DNA of 64,000 nt. Origin: Thereva unica. Its lineage: Eukaryota; Arthropoda; Insecta; Diptera; Therevidae. A program made the translations under genes and the position numbers. The stretch covers positions 32,472,942 to 32,536,941 of the forward strand of contig OX465281.1 in the NCBI GenBank assembly GCA_949987705.1. The letters run 5' to 3'. Numbering within the stretch: position 1 is the first letter of the stretch; each line of letters starts with the position of its first letter. This document shows, piece after piece, positions 21,915 to 32,540 of this stretch. The notes under the pieces were generated by a model, which did no database searches, was not told the DNA's origin, and saw only the letters and a list, made by a program, of their open reading frames with translations.

Positions 21915-23215
21915 CAGTAATGGTGCGCCATCTATTATAAATAATATGAACCAACTGTAATTTAAGCCTCATAAAAGTTTCGAATGTACAAGAAACTCAA
22001 ATTGGGTGGAATGTAATTCGAAGTTTTCAGAATATTGTGGAACCAATTCTCGAGAAACTTGAGATCCAGAATAGTATGGAAAGGTTGAGAAATTGGATAA
22101 GAAATGGGCAATTCAATGTGCCTCGTAAGAATTGGGCAGAAAGTCGCTGGTCAAATGAAATGCACTCATTCCCTTTTTCCAACCGTTGTACTGGTGTAAC
22201 TATATCAAGTGAATATTTTTTTCTATTCTTGTCCTGATCGGTTTGGTTCCTTTATGAATAAAACAAGCATCAATAAAAACGATTCAATCACATATGAGCT
22301 CGAGTTCATAAAAAAAAAAATGTGAAATGTAAAATTTATCATTATTAACTTTAAAGTAATTTTACCACGCCAAGCAGCAAAGGTAGAATTTTTGCTAAAC
22401 TATATACCCAAAACAAAACAAAAATTTATCATCCACCACTAGTAATAAAAACAGAATTCCATAAAATTTTTATAAGCCTCGGCTCTGATCCCTTTCACCT
22501 ACTCAAAGTTTTTACTACCTTCCAAATAGAGGGTCCCATCATATTCACATTTTACATTTGCGAAACGCTTTTAAACCACGTTTGGCCATAAAATAAAACA
22601 AAAATTACATTTACTAAAAAAAGGAAACAAAATAACAGAAAACTTTTAAATTTCAATTGACATCCAAACTATTAACGTGGAATTGTTTTTGGTTCACCGT
22701 CATAAAGTAGAGGACGAAAAGGATACAGCTTCACTACGTTCATCCAAGGATTTATTCAACTGTATATGCATGTCCATGGTCCATGGAATGTAATCCCTTG
22801 GACATGAAAAAAATTTAAGCATAAAATATATTTTATAACCTCCAGGATATAGGCACGTATTTGACCTAAGCCGAACTTTTTTTTTGTTGAAAATATATCC
22901 ATTGAAGCGAATATTCCATGGGCGAATATAGAATGGGTGAAAAATTTCAAAATCTCGATATTCATATTCACAATATAATAAAAGGATCATATTTTTGTTG
23001 ATAACGTTTTCTTTTTCGTCGTTGAAATTGCGATAGTCAATGCCTCATAGGAGATGCTTATAAGCGAATCAAAAAAAGGTTTGGTCTAGGACGATTTGGG
23101 CTTATTGATTGGAAATAGTTTTGTTTTGCTTTTAATGAGTTATGTCTACGAGCGTTCTGCAATAAAAGTCTTTAGAAAATTGAAAAGATGGCGTTCGTAA
23201 TATAGAAAAGTCGAT
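21915..23215. other. No recognisable feature
   Basis: AT-rich sequence. The short frames at 22037-22237 and 22700-22990 have no motif. Sequence near 23040-23215 may already be degraded LINE but I cannot align it. Confidence 0.5.
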
Positions 23216-23216
23216 T

Positions 23217-24235
23217 ATGTCATTATACTGCTCAGTGACGGCGGATTGTATTAGGCTCGGGTGGGTCGCCAGACAACCCCCGCCCCAAATTGTTTCTGTA
23301 TTTTATCTCAAAAGCAAAGAAGGTAGGGCACTTCATTTTGAATCGGAAGATGGGTCGACGGTGTACAGGGCAACAAGAGGGGTTCCGCAGGGATCAGTCC
23401 TGGGCCCTCTACTGTGGATCACATTGTATAACCATGTGTTAAAGCTACGCTTCCCAAAGAGAAGTTCAACAAAGCGATCTTGGAGATTAAAGCGTGGACT
23501 AGAAGCATTGTTCCAACGCTTGCTGAGCACAAAACTAAGAGCACGCACGCCCTAAGATACCTGGGAGTGATGATCGACCGGTGGCTAAATTTTGCACACT
23601 TGGAGGATATGGCGAATAGGGGTGCCATACCAAGGCGTCGCCTCCTGATGCCGAAGTTATGTCAGTCGTGCTATACGCAGCAATGGTTAACAGCAGAAAA
23701 CGGAGGACCGCATATAGACTAACTCCGTGCGTGCTGTGCATACAGGATCACGTCCAACGAAGCGGCGTGCGCTGGGATGATTTGTAGAGACATACTGGTG
23801 AGAGGAGGCATGCTCATCTAAGCCCAGCGTTATGTTGGAGGCGAGATAAATACAGTGCGGTGGCAGATGACGCACTCTGAGTTTGTAACGGATTGGCAAG
23901 GGCAGTGGGAAGGGTCTGTTAAGAATCGGTGGAACCACAGACTTATCCAAACATGAAGAGATGGTTTACAAAAGAGTGAGGCAGTGAGTTACGAATACAG
24001 ACCATGTCTTCTTTTATGGTGTGAGATTCGGCGAATCTAAGGAAAAAAGAGGTAAAAGCAGAAGCGATACTAGCACCGAAAGACTTCCAAGGACTCATAA
24101 TGAAGAACGCGAGTAGATGGAGGAATGTGGAAACGAATCTGAAGGCTGTACACAGGAAGTTGAAGTTGGAAGAAGCCGAAGAAAAGAAAAAATGCTAAGA
24201 AACCTAATTCCTGCATCAGGAATGTTAGCTGCTAG
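23217..24235 (+). mobile_element. Decayed R1-like LINE RT fragment
   Basis: Codons near 23330-23450 read STVYRATRGVPQGSVLGPLLW..YNHVLKLRFP, the RT GVPQGS/LGP block. A frameshifted piece at 23480-23600 reads AWTRSIVPTLAEHKTK then RYLGVMIDRWLNF, skipping the catalytic ADD region, which is deleted. The tail at 24100-24200 (RWRNVETNLKAVHRKLKLEEAEEKK) matches the charged C-terminus of R1-type ORF2. It has several frameshifts and is non-functional. Confidence 0.65.
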
Positions 24236-24239
24236 AAAA

Positions 24240-24907
24240 ATCAATTCAAAAACCAAAAACGCTTTCCGGAGGATTGGACGGAAGGTATCATAGTCAAAAT
24301 ACCAAAAAAGGGGGACCTAACAATATGTGACAACTGGAGGGGCATCTTTTTATTATCTACTGTGGGCAAAATATTGTCCCACATTATATTATCAAGGATA
24401 AGAGAGGCAGTAAACCGAACGCTAAAAAGGCAGCAGGCTGGATTCAGAAGGGCCGCTTCTGCAAAGACCATATACACCTTGCGAATCATAGTGGAGTACT
24501 GAATTCTGATCCCCCTTTATCTTGCCTTCGTAGACTATGGAGAAAGCGTTCGACTCCTTTAATAGGAGCTTTATATGGCAGGCTCCATATGTCTCCGTAG
24601 TCGTGGACTGCCTGATAAAATAATTGATAAAAGCCCTATATAACAATTCCAAATGCAGAGTTCTCCATAATGGAAAATTATCCTACAGCTTTGAAGTGGG
24701 TTCAGGAGTATGACAAGGATGCCTACTTTCGCCTTTACTATTTCTTATAGTAATAAATTACATCCTAGATACTAGAACAGGCAGAATGCAATAGGATGCC
24801 TTAAGGATCTCGACTACGCGGATGATATTGTTTGCTGGCCCACATACACCAGGACCTCAAAACAATTTTAAACAATTTGGCAGTAGAAATTATTCCAGCA
24901 GGCTTAA
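24240..24907 (+). mobile_element. RTE-like LINE RT domain, first segment
   Basis: Plus-strand pieces in broken frames read EGIIVKIPKKGDLTICDNWRGIFLLSTVGKI, QQAGFRRA..AKTIYTLRIIVEY, IPLYLAFVDYGE, ALYNNSKCRVLHNGK, GCLLSPLLFLIVIN, DLDYADDIV and DLKTILNNLAVE. These are the ordered RT motifs of an RTE/CR1-like LINE, with the DYADD catalytic pair kept. The element continues at 26275-26573 and 26985-27190 after two later insertions are removed, giving LR/LNPNKTKEML across the first. Confidence 0.75.
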
Positions 24908-26272
24908 GGTGTCGTCCATTAATTACCTACGTGAGTCGTTTTATGGGAGGGAGTCGAGCAAAATCTCACCCAATCTCACGTTGGGGAGAAGGGGGTCTCG
25001 GAAAATATCACGCAATTTTTTTCTTCAAGAAATAGTGTAAAATTGCTAGAAAGCTGGGTTAGATTAAGTAAAACATGTTTCTCCACTAAAGACTCCCAAT
25101 CACTTACAGACCGCCTGCAGGCCAGGTCGTCAGGCATGATCCGACGCAGGACACACAATACACAGTCCAACTGAGGAATGAGGACCGTGGCATGCAGGAT
25201 TCCCTACAGACACACAGGCGAAGAAACAGTTTAGCATAGCAGGTTGTTAATTAAAGTGCCAAAATGTTCATGGCCTCAATGAAAACTTTACAAGTAATAA
25301 AATTTAGCACAAACAGATTGATGACTGGAAAAAACTTAAAAAAACGCGGACCATCCTATTTGCTGACACAATGCGCAGGCGGAGTGGAGAAATTATATGT
25401 AAGGCCAATTCTCTCGCGCCAATTTTTTGTGCCTGTACGGTGAGTCTACACAATGAAAACCCGCGAAATCGAGTGAGGATGGTTTTCGCGCCTAGTTCGC
25501 GCCTTGTTTTCAGTTTCGGTTAGATACGGTTTGAATTCGTGCCGTAAATATACGGCTTCAGATTAGTCAGAACTCCTGACGACAAATGGCCACATACTTT
25601 TTTTTTTATGTGAAAGACTAGAGTCTCAGGAAAGGCCCTTTATACTGTCGACAATCTATTTTCTTCGTATAGAGTGTGCAATGTCGAACAGCAGCTCTAG
25701 TCGGGGAAGAAAGGAATTGCCACAACCTACCCGCGATATTTTTAGTCCACCTACTTCCAACCATTACTATTGCGACTTTGACATCGGGGCATCGAGAAAC
25801 AACTCGCTGGAGTGTTATGCCTCCTGAAACGAGTTAAATCTCATCAGCCAACGGATGATATGCGCTTTGGTGGAGCGGGAAAGGGCTAACGAAGGCTATG
25901 ACAAGAGGAATCAGAAATGTAAAGAGGGAAGAAGAAAAAAGAAGGAAAGTTATGAAGGTGGGAAAGTGGAAAAGGCGAAGGACCGTGGGGCTGGCCGGGA
26001 ATCGAACCCGGGACCTCTTGGATAGTAGCCAGACGCCTTACTCCCTAAGCTAGCGAGGCAGTTTACTTGGACTGCAGGCCCCATCCAGTTGGCGGCCGGG
26101 GACGTGTGTGGTGATACTTGGAGGAAGAGCAAGTAGGAGTTCGAATTATTAGCTATCTATAATTAAAGCTTGTGGTTACGCACATAAATTCATTTTTTAG
26201 TGTTAAATACTAGAGATTTTTTTAAATTTTAAAAATCTCACAGGAGATTAGGGGTAATTTATGGACGGCCCC
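24908..26272. mobile_element. DNA transposon inserted in the LINE (8-bp duplication)
   Basis: The left end GGTGTCGTCCATTAATTACC matches the inverse of the right end GGGGCCGTCCATAAATTACC. Flanks AGGCTTAA (24900-24907) and AGGCTGAA (26275-26282) form an 8-bp duplication with one mismatch. LINE protein reading is restored when the insert is removed. There is no transposase. The interior has GGGGGTCTCGGAAAATATCACGC-type sequence and a nested SINE at 25598-26060. Another end of the same family is at 28717-28900. Confidence 0.7.
25598..26060 (-). mobile_element. tRNA-derived SINE, copy 2
   Basis: The minus-strand head at 26060 has an A-box-like TAGCTTAGGGAG and a perfect B box GGTTCGATTCC (25998-26008). 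The body follows and ends with a CACATAAAAAAAAAA tail at 25598. This is the longest of the three copies, and it contains CGAGAAACAACTCGC in the body where copy 1 has only a G run. It is nested in the DNA transposon at 24908-26272. Confidence 0.8.
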
Positions 26273-26274
26273 GA

Positions 26275-26573
26275 AGGCTGAATCCGAATAAAACCAAAGA
26301 AATGCTGATAAATGAAAACGAGATCTCAACTAACACCAAACTGCGGCTGTTCAAATCCAACATAAGGCAGTACTTTTGAACGGTTGAGAAACATCGAAAG
26401 TCACCCAATTCATCACAGGGTGTCTACAAGTTCTCATCAATTGCCTGCGTCGTATTCTAAAAAACCCGCTGGCAAAATAGAATTCCTAATGAAGAGCTAT
26501 GGCGCCCTGCCGGCCAAGAAATGAGGGACGACCAAATCAGGCGAAGGAAATGGAATTGGGTTGGCCGCAACTT
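26275..26573 (+). mobile_element. RTE-like LINE, second segment
   Basis: Reads LNPNKTKEMLINENEISTNTKLRLFKSNIRQ, then after frameshifts IACVVF, and at the end NEELWRPAGQEMRDDQIRRRKWNWVGR, the standard post-RT segment of these LINEs (RRRKWNWIGH). It ends in TGGCCGCAACTT (26562-26573), which is repeated after the next insertion. Confidence 0.75.
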
Positions 26574-26972
26574 CATCATAAATAGCTCCACAGCCTGTTA
26601 TTGGCCTTGGCTTCCTGCAACATCCTCCTCCAGAACTGTCGGTCCCTGGCTTGAAGTCTCCAATTTCTTATACCTAGGGTTCGTAGATCTTCTTCTACGC
26701 TGTCTAAATATCTCTTTTTTGGACGTCCCGTACCTCTGTGTCCGTCTGGTCTCTTGTTCATAATAATTTTTGTTATGCTGTCGTCACTGCTACGTTCAAC
26801 ATGTCCTGCCCATCGGATTCTATTAATTTTTATAGTTTTAATGATGTTTGGATCTTTATACAACTGATACAATTCGTGATTGTATCTTCTCCTCCAAACA
26901 CCGTTTTCGTTGATTCCTCCATATATAGTGCGCAGGATTTTTCTTTCGAAGCACCCTAGGAGGTGTTCTTAA
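26574..26972 (-). mobile_element. 5'-truncated RTE-like LINE insertion (12-bp duplication)
   Basis: 399 bp on the minus strand, encoding the LINE C-terminus: HLLGCFERKILRTIYGG, then RIRWAGHVER, GTGRPKKRYLDSVEEDLRTLG and WRRMLQEAKANNRLW. The TGA stop is 2 bases from the end. The 3' tail TTTATGATG is the short trinucleotide-type tail usual for RTE. It is flanked by exact 12-bp copies of TGGCCGCAACTT (26562-26573, 26973-26984). Its first 66 transcribed-strand bases (26970-26905) match 63935-64000 exactly. Confidence 0.88.
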
Positions 26973-26984
26973 TGGCCGCAACTT

Positions 26985-27190
26985 GCGTCGCGAAAACGAA
27001 AATGTAGCCAAACTGGAACCCGCAAGGATCCCGTCGAATCGGAAGACCTAGAAAAACGTTGAGGAGAACCCTATTAGCAGAGGCCGCGACAACTAGGAGA
27101 TTCTAGCCGGAGCTAAGAGCTGTCGTACAAAACAGACTCCGCTGGAGGGCTACTGTTTCCGCCATATTATGTCCTATGAAGGATTAAAGG
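26985..27190 (+). mobile_element. RTE-like LINE, C-terminal segment
   Basis: Continues the segment ending at 26573. In shifting frames it reads LEPARIPS/GRPRKTLRRT, then ELRAVVQNRLRWRATVSAILCPMKD, matching the GRPRxTWRR...AQNRxRWR C-terminus of this LINE type. A stop follows in GGGGAATGAGTAA. Confidence 0.7.
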
Positions 27191-28496
27191 GGAATGAGTA
27201 AGTAATTTTTACTTTAAAAATATTCTGGGAAGCAACGAAAATATCTCCATAATTTTTTTTAGTCTGAACTTTCCAGACATAAGTAACCCCAATTATTGGC
27301 TACGCAGCAACAAAATTATAAATACCAGGCAACAATTTACATTCTCGTTAAAAAAAATGTCAAGTAACAAAATTTAGTTTTTTATGAATTTAAAAGTAAT
27401 TTTTAATATTTATAATATGAAAAATTCCTTTTCCGCTTCATGAACGGAAAATGCAATAAATTAAAGCTAATAATGTTAAAAACATAAAAAAGACATCATC
27501 ATAATTTCCTTCATCCTAGAAATAATTGGGACATAATTCCCCAGTTCCCAACTACAGCAATATTATCAAATTTTTGCCTCTTTAAATTTAATTCGAAATC
27601 AATACGAAAAATAATCGAAATCTGCCAATAAAACTCCGAAATTCGTCCTGGTTCACTTGAATTTCCTCCCATTACATTAAATTACAATAATTCATAACGA
27701 TAAAATCGACGTGTGCCCAATAAAGGGTGGAAATAATTCAGGGGAAACCATAGATACTGTAAAGCCCTGAAGGAAGATAAAATTTTATTCCTGTTCCTCT
27801 GCGGGATGAAAACTCGAATTTTATTTATATAAAAAATAAAACTTTTTTCAGAAGTAATTATTGATATTGAAAAGCGGAGATGCTTAATGCAAAATTCGGT
27901 CGTATCCTGGCAGCATGATCCAGAATCCAGGAAATTTCATTTAGCACACACACATGTGACATCGTATCACTTTTAATTTGGGATTGAAAATGGCATTAAG
28001 AACTCATATCCTTTTCACATTCCTGTCATAAAGGATATTTTTTGTTTTGTTCAAAGTTTATTTTTAGAAGATTTTTTTTGTAAATATTTTATGGTTGTGA
28101 AGTACCAAGGAGTGTAAGGAATTCTGTCTTTTCTTGGGTAACACAAGAAAAATTTTAAGGACTAATGTTGAATTTTAGATATTGTGAATTTATCAATGTC
28201 TTTCTAAAGGGTCAACTTAGACAATTGTTTAAAATAAGTTGGAACAAGTCTTTTATTCATAACATATGTAGGCTAAATCACAAGATTAGAACATTTCAAC
28301 TCAATTACACTAAAATGTCAACAGTTTATCAAACAGAAGTATTTATTATCTGAAAATACACACCGAGTATTAGGAACAATTGAAAATTATTTTTGGATCC
28401 TTTACATCCTTCATTTTGGGAAGATAGCTCACGCATGTCCCGCATGCTGTTTTAAGCTGATCCGCAAAGTTGCTTGCGCATAAATTAAATATCTTC
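27191..28496. other. No recognisable feature
   Basis: Very AT-rich. The only long frame (28165-28353) has no motif. No splice-flanked coding segment was seen. Confidence 0.55.
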
Positions 28497-28716
28497 CTAA
28501 CTTGAGTCTATGATAGCTCCGTCGATGTCTGAAAAGTTGGTTAACAGACCGGAAGAAGAAGCCCTAATACACTGATTCCCAAAGAAGTGTGACCCGATTG
28601 AAAATATAAATCTCTTCCAGGGCTGGCAATTCCAAACTAGTTCGAACTTGGCTCTACGGGAATGCCGCTTGATTGTCAGATAGAATACAATTTCGCCAAT
28701 TACGTACTTTCCGTAA
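28497..28716 (-). mobile_element. LINE RNase H fragment
   Basis: The minus-strand reading contains LSDNQAA, then frame-broken SKxELxWxCQxALEEI and FNRVTLLWES, corresponding to the SDNQAAIRAL...VTLLWVPGH part of an RNase H domain in I-group LINEs. Frameshifts and stops are present. It is related to, but separate from, the copy at 28935-29914. Confidence 0.55.
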
Positions 28717-28900
28717 GGAGTCATCCATAAATTACGTGAGGCGATTTTTGCGAATTTTCGACTCGCCCTCCACCCTTGGTGAGATGTCGTGAGATTTGGC
28801 TCGACCTGGTACCCCTCCTACTGACCCCACGTGAGATTTTTCAAATTTTTAAAATATCTCTACTATTTAACACTAAAAATTCATATTTACGGGCTTTTTT
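28717..28900. mobile_element. End of the CCATAAATTAC-ended DNA transposon family
   Basis: Begins GGAGTCATCCATAAATTACG, like both ends of the element at 24908-26272. It shares with that element's right end the stretch ATCTCTACTATTTAACACTAAAAATTCAT. It is truncated, and no second terminus was found. Confidence 0.5.
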
Positions 28901-28934
28901 TCCTGTGTGAGGTATTAGGTCCAAAGGTACTGCG

Positions 28935-29914
28935 GCCATTTAGTTGGCCTATTGTACTACAACCCCTACACCTCATATTTGTAGGCCAGACCGCCTGAAC
29001 AAGTTCAGCAGTCTGCCTAGTGGTTTGTCGCTTAGACTTGAGTGTTCGAGCAGGGATTTCTCGAACAAAGAGACCCTGCTCCTCGCTATTGCAGGGCACT
29101 CACAGAGAACATGGAGGGCAGACTCATCCTCTTCTAGGCAAAGCCTACATGTAGGGTCCTCCTCCCTTCCTATCTTCCATAAGTGGTAATTTAGGGCACA
29201 GTGTCCGGTAATTAAGCCAACAAGTTTCCTTACATCACTCTTACTGCGCCGTAACAATTCCTTGGCCGTCTTAGGGGACGGCACTGGAAGGAACCGCTTA
29301 GAGTTGGCCACTCCAGGCGCGGACCTCCAGCGTTCAATATGTTTCATCAAAGTCCGATCGGCCAGGGCCCTTTGCAGCAAGCTGGACGGTGCCCCAATAG
29401 CCGGCTCTGGACCAATAAATTCTAAATCAGAGCCCTGTTTAGCCGGGGCATCCGCATTTTCATTGCCTTCGAAGCCCCGGTGACCCGGGCCCCAGACAAG
29501 TGTAATTTGATTGAGAACGCCCAACTCATGAAGAGCACGTTGGCAGTCTCAAACTAATTTCGACTTGGTCCTACGGGACCTTATCGCTCTAATTGCCGCT
29601 TGGCTATCAGAGAAGATAAAAATCCGTTTATTTTGGTAGGCCCTTCTTAAGTTCTCATGAGTGCATGCCAGAATAGCGTACACCTCTGCTTGAAAGACAG
29701 TTGCCAGAGTGCCTAGACTTATAGCCTTGCTGAATCTGGGACTTTCACTCCAGATTCCGGCGCCTACACCTGTCTCCGTTTTAGAGCCATCCGTGTACCA
29801 TACTAGCCCGCCCGGCAAAACTTTAGGAAAAGTCCAGGTAAGCCTTTCCTGTATATGTACAGAAGGTTGCTTAAATTTTGAGATTTTATAGGGCATGCCG
29901 TCCGATAGCATCTC
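28935..29914 (-). mobile_element. I-group LINE RNase H and C-terminus, cut by gap
   Basis: One continuous minus-strand frame from the gap edge to 28973 with a single in-frame TGA at 29547-29549. Upstream part: GGLVWYTDGSKTETGVGAGIW (catalytic D), VFQAEVYAILA (E) and FIFSDSQAAIRAI (D). Downstream part: ITLVWGPGHRGFEGNENADAPAKQGS, then GLITGHCALNYHLWKIG, and CRLCLEEDESALHVLCECPAIA with the C-x2-C-x(n)-H-x(3-4)-C zinc pattern. The RT half lies in or beyond the N gap. Confidence 0.85.
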
Positions 29915-30114
29915 NNNNNNNNNNNNNNNNNNNNNNNNNNNNNNNNNNNNNNNNNNNNNNNNNNNNNNNNNNNNNNNNNNNNNNNNNNNNNNNNNNNNNN
30001 NNNNNNNNNNNNNNNNNNNNNNNNNNNNNNNNNNNNNNNNNNNNNNNNNNNNNNNNNNNNNNNNNNNNNNNNNNNNNNNNNNNNNNNNNNNNNNNNNNNN
30101 NNNNNNNNNNNNNN
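29915..30114. other. Assembly gap (200 N)
   Basis: A run of exactly 200 N, so the true size is probably unknown. It may hide the RT part of the LINE to its left. Confidence 0.99.
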
Positions 30115-30640
30115 TTAGCCTTTACGTTCGTCCTTTGATCACCGAAGATAAAGTCGATATGAGCTGAGCGATGGCTCGGCACAGGTATTAATCATTTGTT
30201 GTCAGAGCAGAGCTATAAATTGCCCGGCTATAGCCGGTCGTTCTCGTCCGCCCAAGCCGCACAGTTAAGGCTGTCATAAGTCCCCCGGCCATTAACAATA
30301 AAGCAAAATGTCCTGACGCTCCTTCAATCTAGACAAAATCGCAGCCCGTAATGACCGGCATTATGCAGCGGAATGTGCAATACTTCACAGGATATGACCG
30401 CGTTTATGTGTGTCCTCCCGGGGTGGCTTCGGAAGTCTGTGAAAAAAATGACAGCCTATTACCGCGCTGAGGCATAATAATCCACAAAGTGGCAGGACGA
30501 CGAGGAGGACTGGCTGTAAAATGTCCTTAATGAGTTCTGTCCAGTTCATTTCTCATTGCAGTGGCCGAGCACTTTGCTGGGAAATGCATCGTTATTGCTT
30601 ATGAGACTAATCATTATTCCATGTGTGGTTTCTATTGCAG
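30115..30640 (+). other. Presumed intron upstream of receptor exon
   Basis: No motif-bearing reading frame. It ends in TGTGTGGTTTCTATTGCAG (to 30640), a strong splice acceptor with a pyrimidine-rich tract. The open frame that starts with an ATG at 30561 crosses the acceptor and is not a real start: the codons before 30641 do not resemble the receptor. Confidence 0.6.
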
Positions 30641-30860
30641 GTACATTCTATCGCTGGCCTTGGCGGACCTGCTGGTCATATTCATATGCGTTCCGATGGC
30701 TTCCATAGTGTACACCTTTGAATCCTGGCCATGGGGTGGCACTCTATGCAGGGTGACTGAGTGCGCCAAGGACATTTCGATTGGAGTGTCCGTTTTCACA
30801 TTGACCGCCTTATCCGGGGAGAGGTACTGCGCCATCGTGAATCCTTTGCGGAAGCTACAG
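30641..30860 (+). CDS. CCHamide receptor-like GPCR, exon for TM2-TM3
   Basis: Rhodopsin-family neuropeptide receptor. The first base completes a codon (probably Thr) and 73 codons follow, ending in phase 0 before GTTTGTATC. TM2 reads YILSLALADLLVIFICVP. ECL1 has ESWPWGG, followed by the disulphide cysteine of TM3 and KDISIGVSVFTLTALSGERYCAIVNPLRKLQ, in which ERY stands for DRY. The pattern is that of CCHamide receptors (bombesin-receptor related), which bind secreted peptides at the plasma membrane and signal through G proteins. I do not decide between the CCHa1 and CCHa2 receptor paralogues. The exon with the N-terminus and TM1 is not in view. Confidence 0.9.
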
Positions 30861-30931
30861 GTTTGTATCTATTTGGATGACGACAGAGTAATGCAAGCTG
30901 ATAAAAATAGAAAAATTTATTCTCCGAACAG

Positions 30932-31110
30932 ACTCGGCCGCTCACAGTCTTTACCGCCTCGATGATTTGGCTGCTGGCTATACTGTGTGCTACGCCATCG
31001 GCTATTGTCTCGGATGCTATACCATTGGTGCTGAACAATGTCACTAACCACACAATCATCATATGCACACCTTTTGGACCGGATCGACCCAATAAGGACA
31101 GCTATACTAG
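30932..31110 (+). CDS. CCHamide receptor-like GPCR, exon for TM4-ECL2
   Basis: Follows a 71-bp intron (30861-30931, GT...CCGAACAG). 59 codons plus 2 bases: TRPLTVFTASMIWLLAILCATPSAIVSD is TM4, and ECL2 carries N-glycosylation sequons (NNVT, NHT) and the conserved cysteine in IIICTPFG. It ends ...AG before GTTTGTATG, so the split arginine codon AG|G is completed by 50937. Phase and protein both join cleanly to the exon 19.8 kb downstream. Confidence 0.9.
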
Positions 31111-31295
31111 GTTTGTATGAATGCATGCAGGAATTTAATTTTAGTTTTGAGATTGAATAGAAATGGATTGATTAAATTGTGATGTGCCATTAAATGTTTT
31201 ATAGGTTTGGAATGCATTGGTAAGAATTGATTGGAGTTATGTTGTGAGATTATAGAAATTCTACCACTACCACATCAGCGGTATTATATTCTGTT

Positions 31296-31798
31296 ACTAC
31301 CCAGTGGGATCCATCTTGGAGCACTCCAAAAGGAGCATAGAGTGCTCCCGTTGCCATACCCGTTCTATATTCTTTTTAACATTGTATGTCATTGCGAGGG
31401 AGCATACGTTTTTATGCTCCCAAAAAGGCGTTGTTGGAGCATTATAAAAAAGCTTTTTAAAAAAGAAATACTCATGGGCGCCTGTGGGTATGTGATCCGG
31501 TATCGAAAAGCTTTTATTTTATTTATCTTTTGCAATTGCCTTTTTCTTTCCAAGCCCGAGAGTGGCTTTACCAAAGCAGTCCCCCAACTAAACTCTATCA
31601 ACTTCCAAAGCTGCTTGTCCTCCGTATCGAACGAGAGCCGGGCTATTGAGTTTGCAAATGTCACATTTTATGGGCATGAAGATAATTGCCCGTTTTCTTT
31701 TTTCATACAAAATTTATGAAAACTCCAAGAAAGCTCCCTTGAGAGTGCTCCAAGTACACTCCCCTGTGCATCGCTCCCAATTTTTCCCACTGGGTAGT
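31296..31798. mobile_element. Short inverted-repeat element (ACTACCCAGTGGGA ends)
   Basis: Perfect 14-bp inverted ends at 31296-31309 and 31785-31798. The interior is full of GGAGCA/TGCTCC words in both orientations just inside the ends, which look like subterminal repeats. 503 bp, no coding capacity, no convincing target duplication. Superfamily unknown. Confidence 0.6.
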
Positions 31799-31799
31799 G

Positions 31800-32540
31800 C
31801 TTTTCCATTTAAATCGTCATATGCCACTACTAAGCCGCATATTCCAACGTATTACGCAATCAAGTTTTTGGTGTGTCTTTGCTAGAAGCTTTTGTTCCGG
31901 TTGTACCGTGAGCTGAAAAGGTGCGCCACCTGTGAGAAATTAGTTGAACTTCGCTGTGGTGGGTTGCTGTTTCTTGGGTAGGCTTTCATGCAAGTGGCAA
32001 ATATATAGGTGTCTCAGTAGTGCTATAGTTATACTACGCGGGTTAATCCAAACGGAACTTTTTTTCTTACGGTACATAGGACTCTTTTTCACATCTGTGT
32101 CGAATTTCATGCAAATATGTTTAATAGTTAATGAAATACTCTTGTTTACTTTCATCTAAAAATTCATCTTTCGATTTTTAAAGTGAGTGAAAAGCTGTCC
32201 TCGGAGTGTTTTTAAGATTCGAGAACAACCAGAATTCAGATGATACTGATTTAGACGAACAGGCCAACTGCAGAAGCGGTGAGTTGAATTTTAGGCGAAT
32301 AGTTCCGAAAAGCCAAAAGAATTTCAAGGAATATCGATCTGGAATCGAAAAGCCAGCGGTCTGGAGAATAAAACCTAGAAAGTGTTCGTTGAGCAGGCGC
32401 CTCATTGGTTCATACTGGTTAGAAGTGTATGAGCCATTCTCATTTTTAACATTTTATTTAGAGGAGTCCTTGGAGAGGAGCTTTTGAAGTCGTAGAGTTT
32501 GCAGGATTTCTCTCCCGGCAATATTTTGGAGGGTTTCAGC
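31800..32540. other. No recognisable feature
   Basis: Intronic. The open frames at 31940-32159 and 32206-32487 show no motif. Confidence 0.5.

Noticed and set aside
30561..30640. N-terminal extension of the receptor exon from an upstream ATG
   Set aside because: A strong acceptor at 30640 and loss of receptor similarity before it show this is intron.
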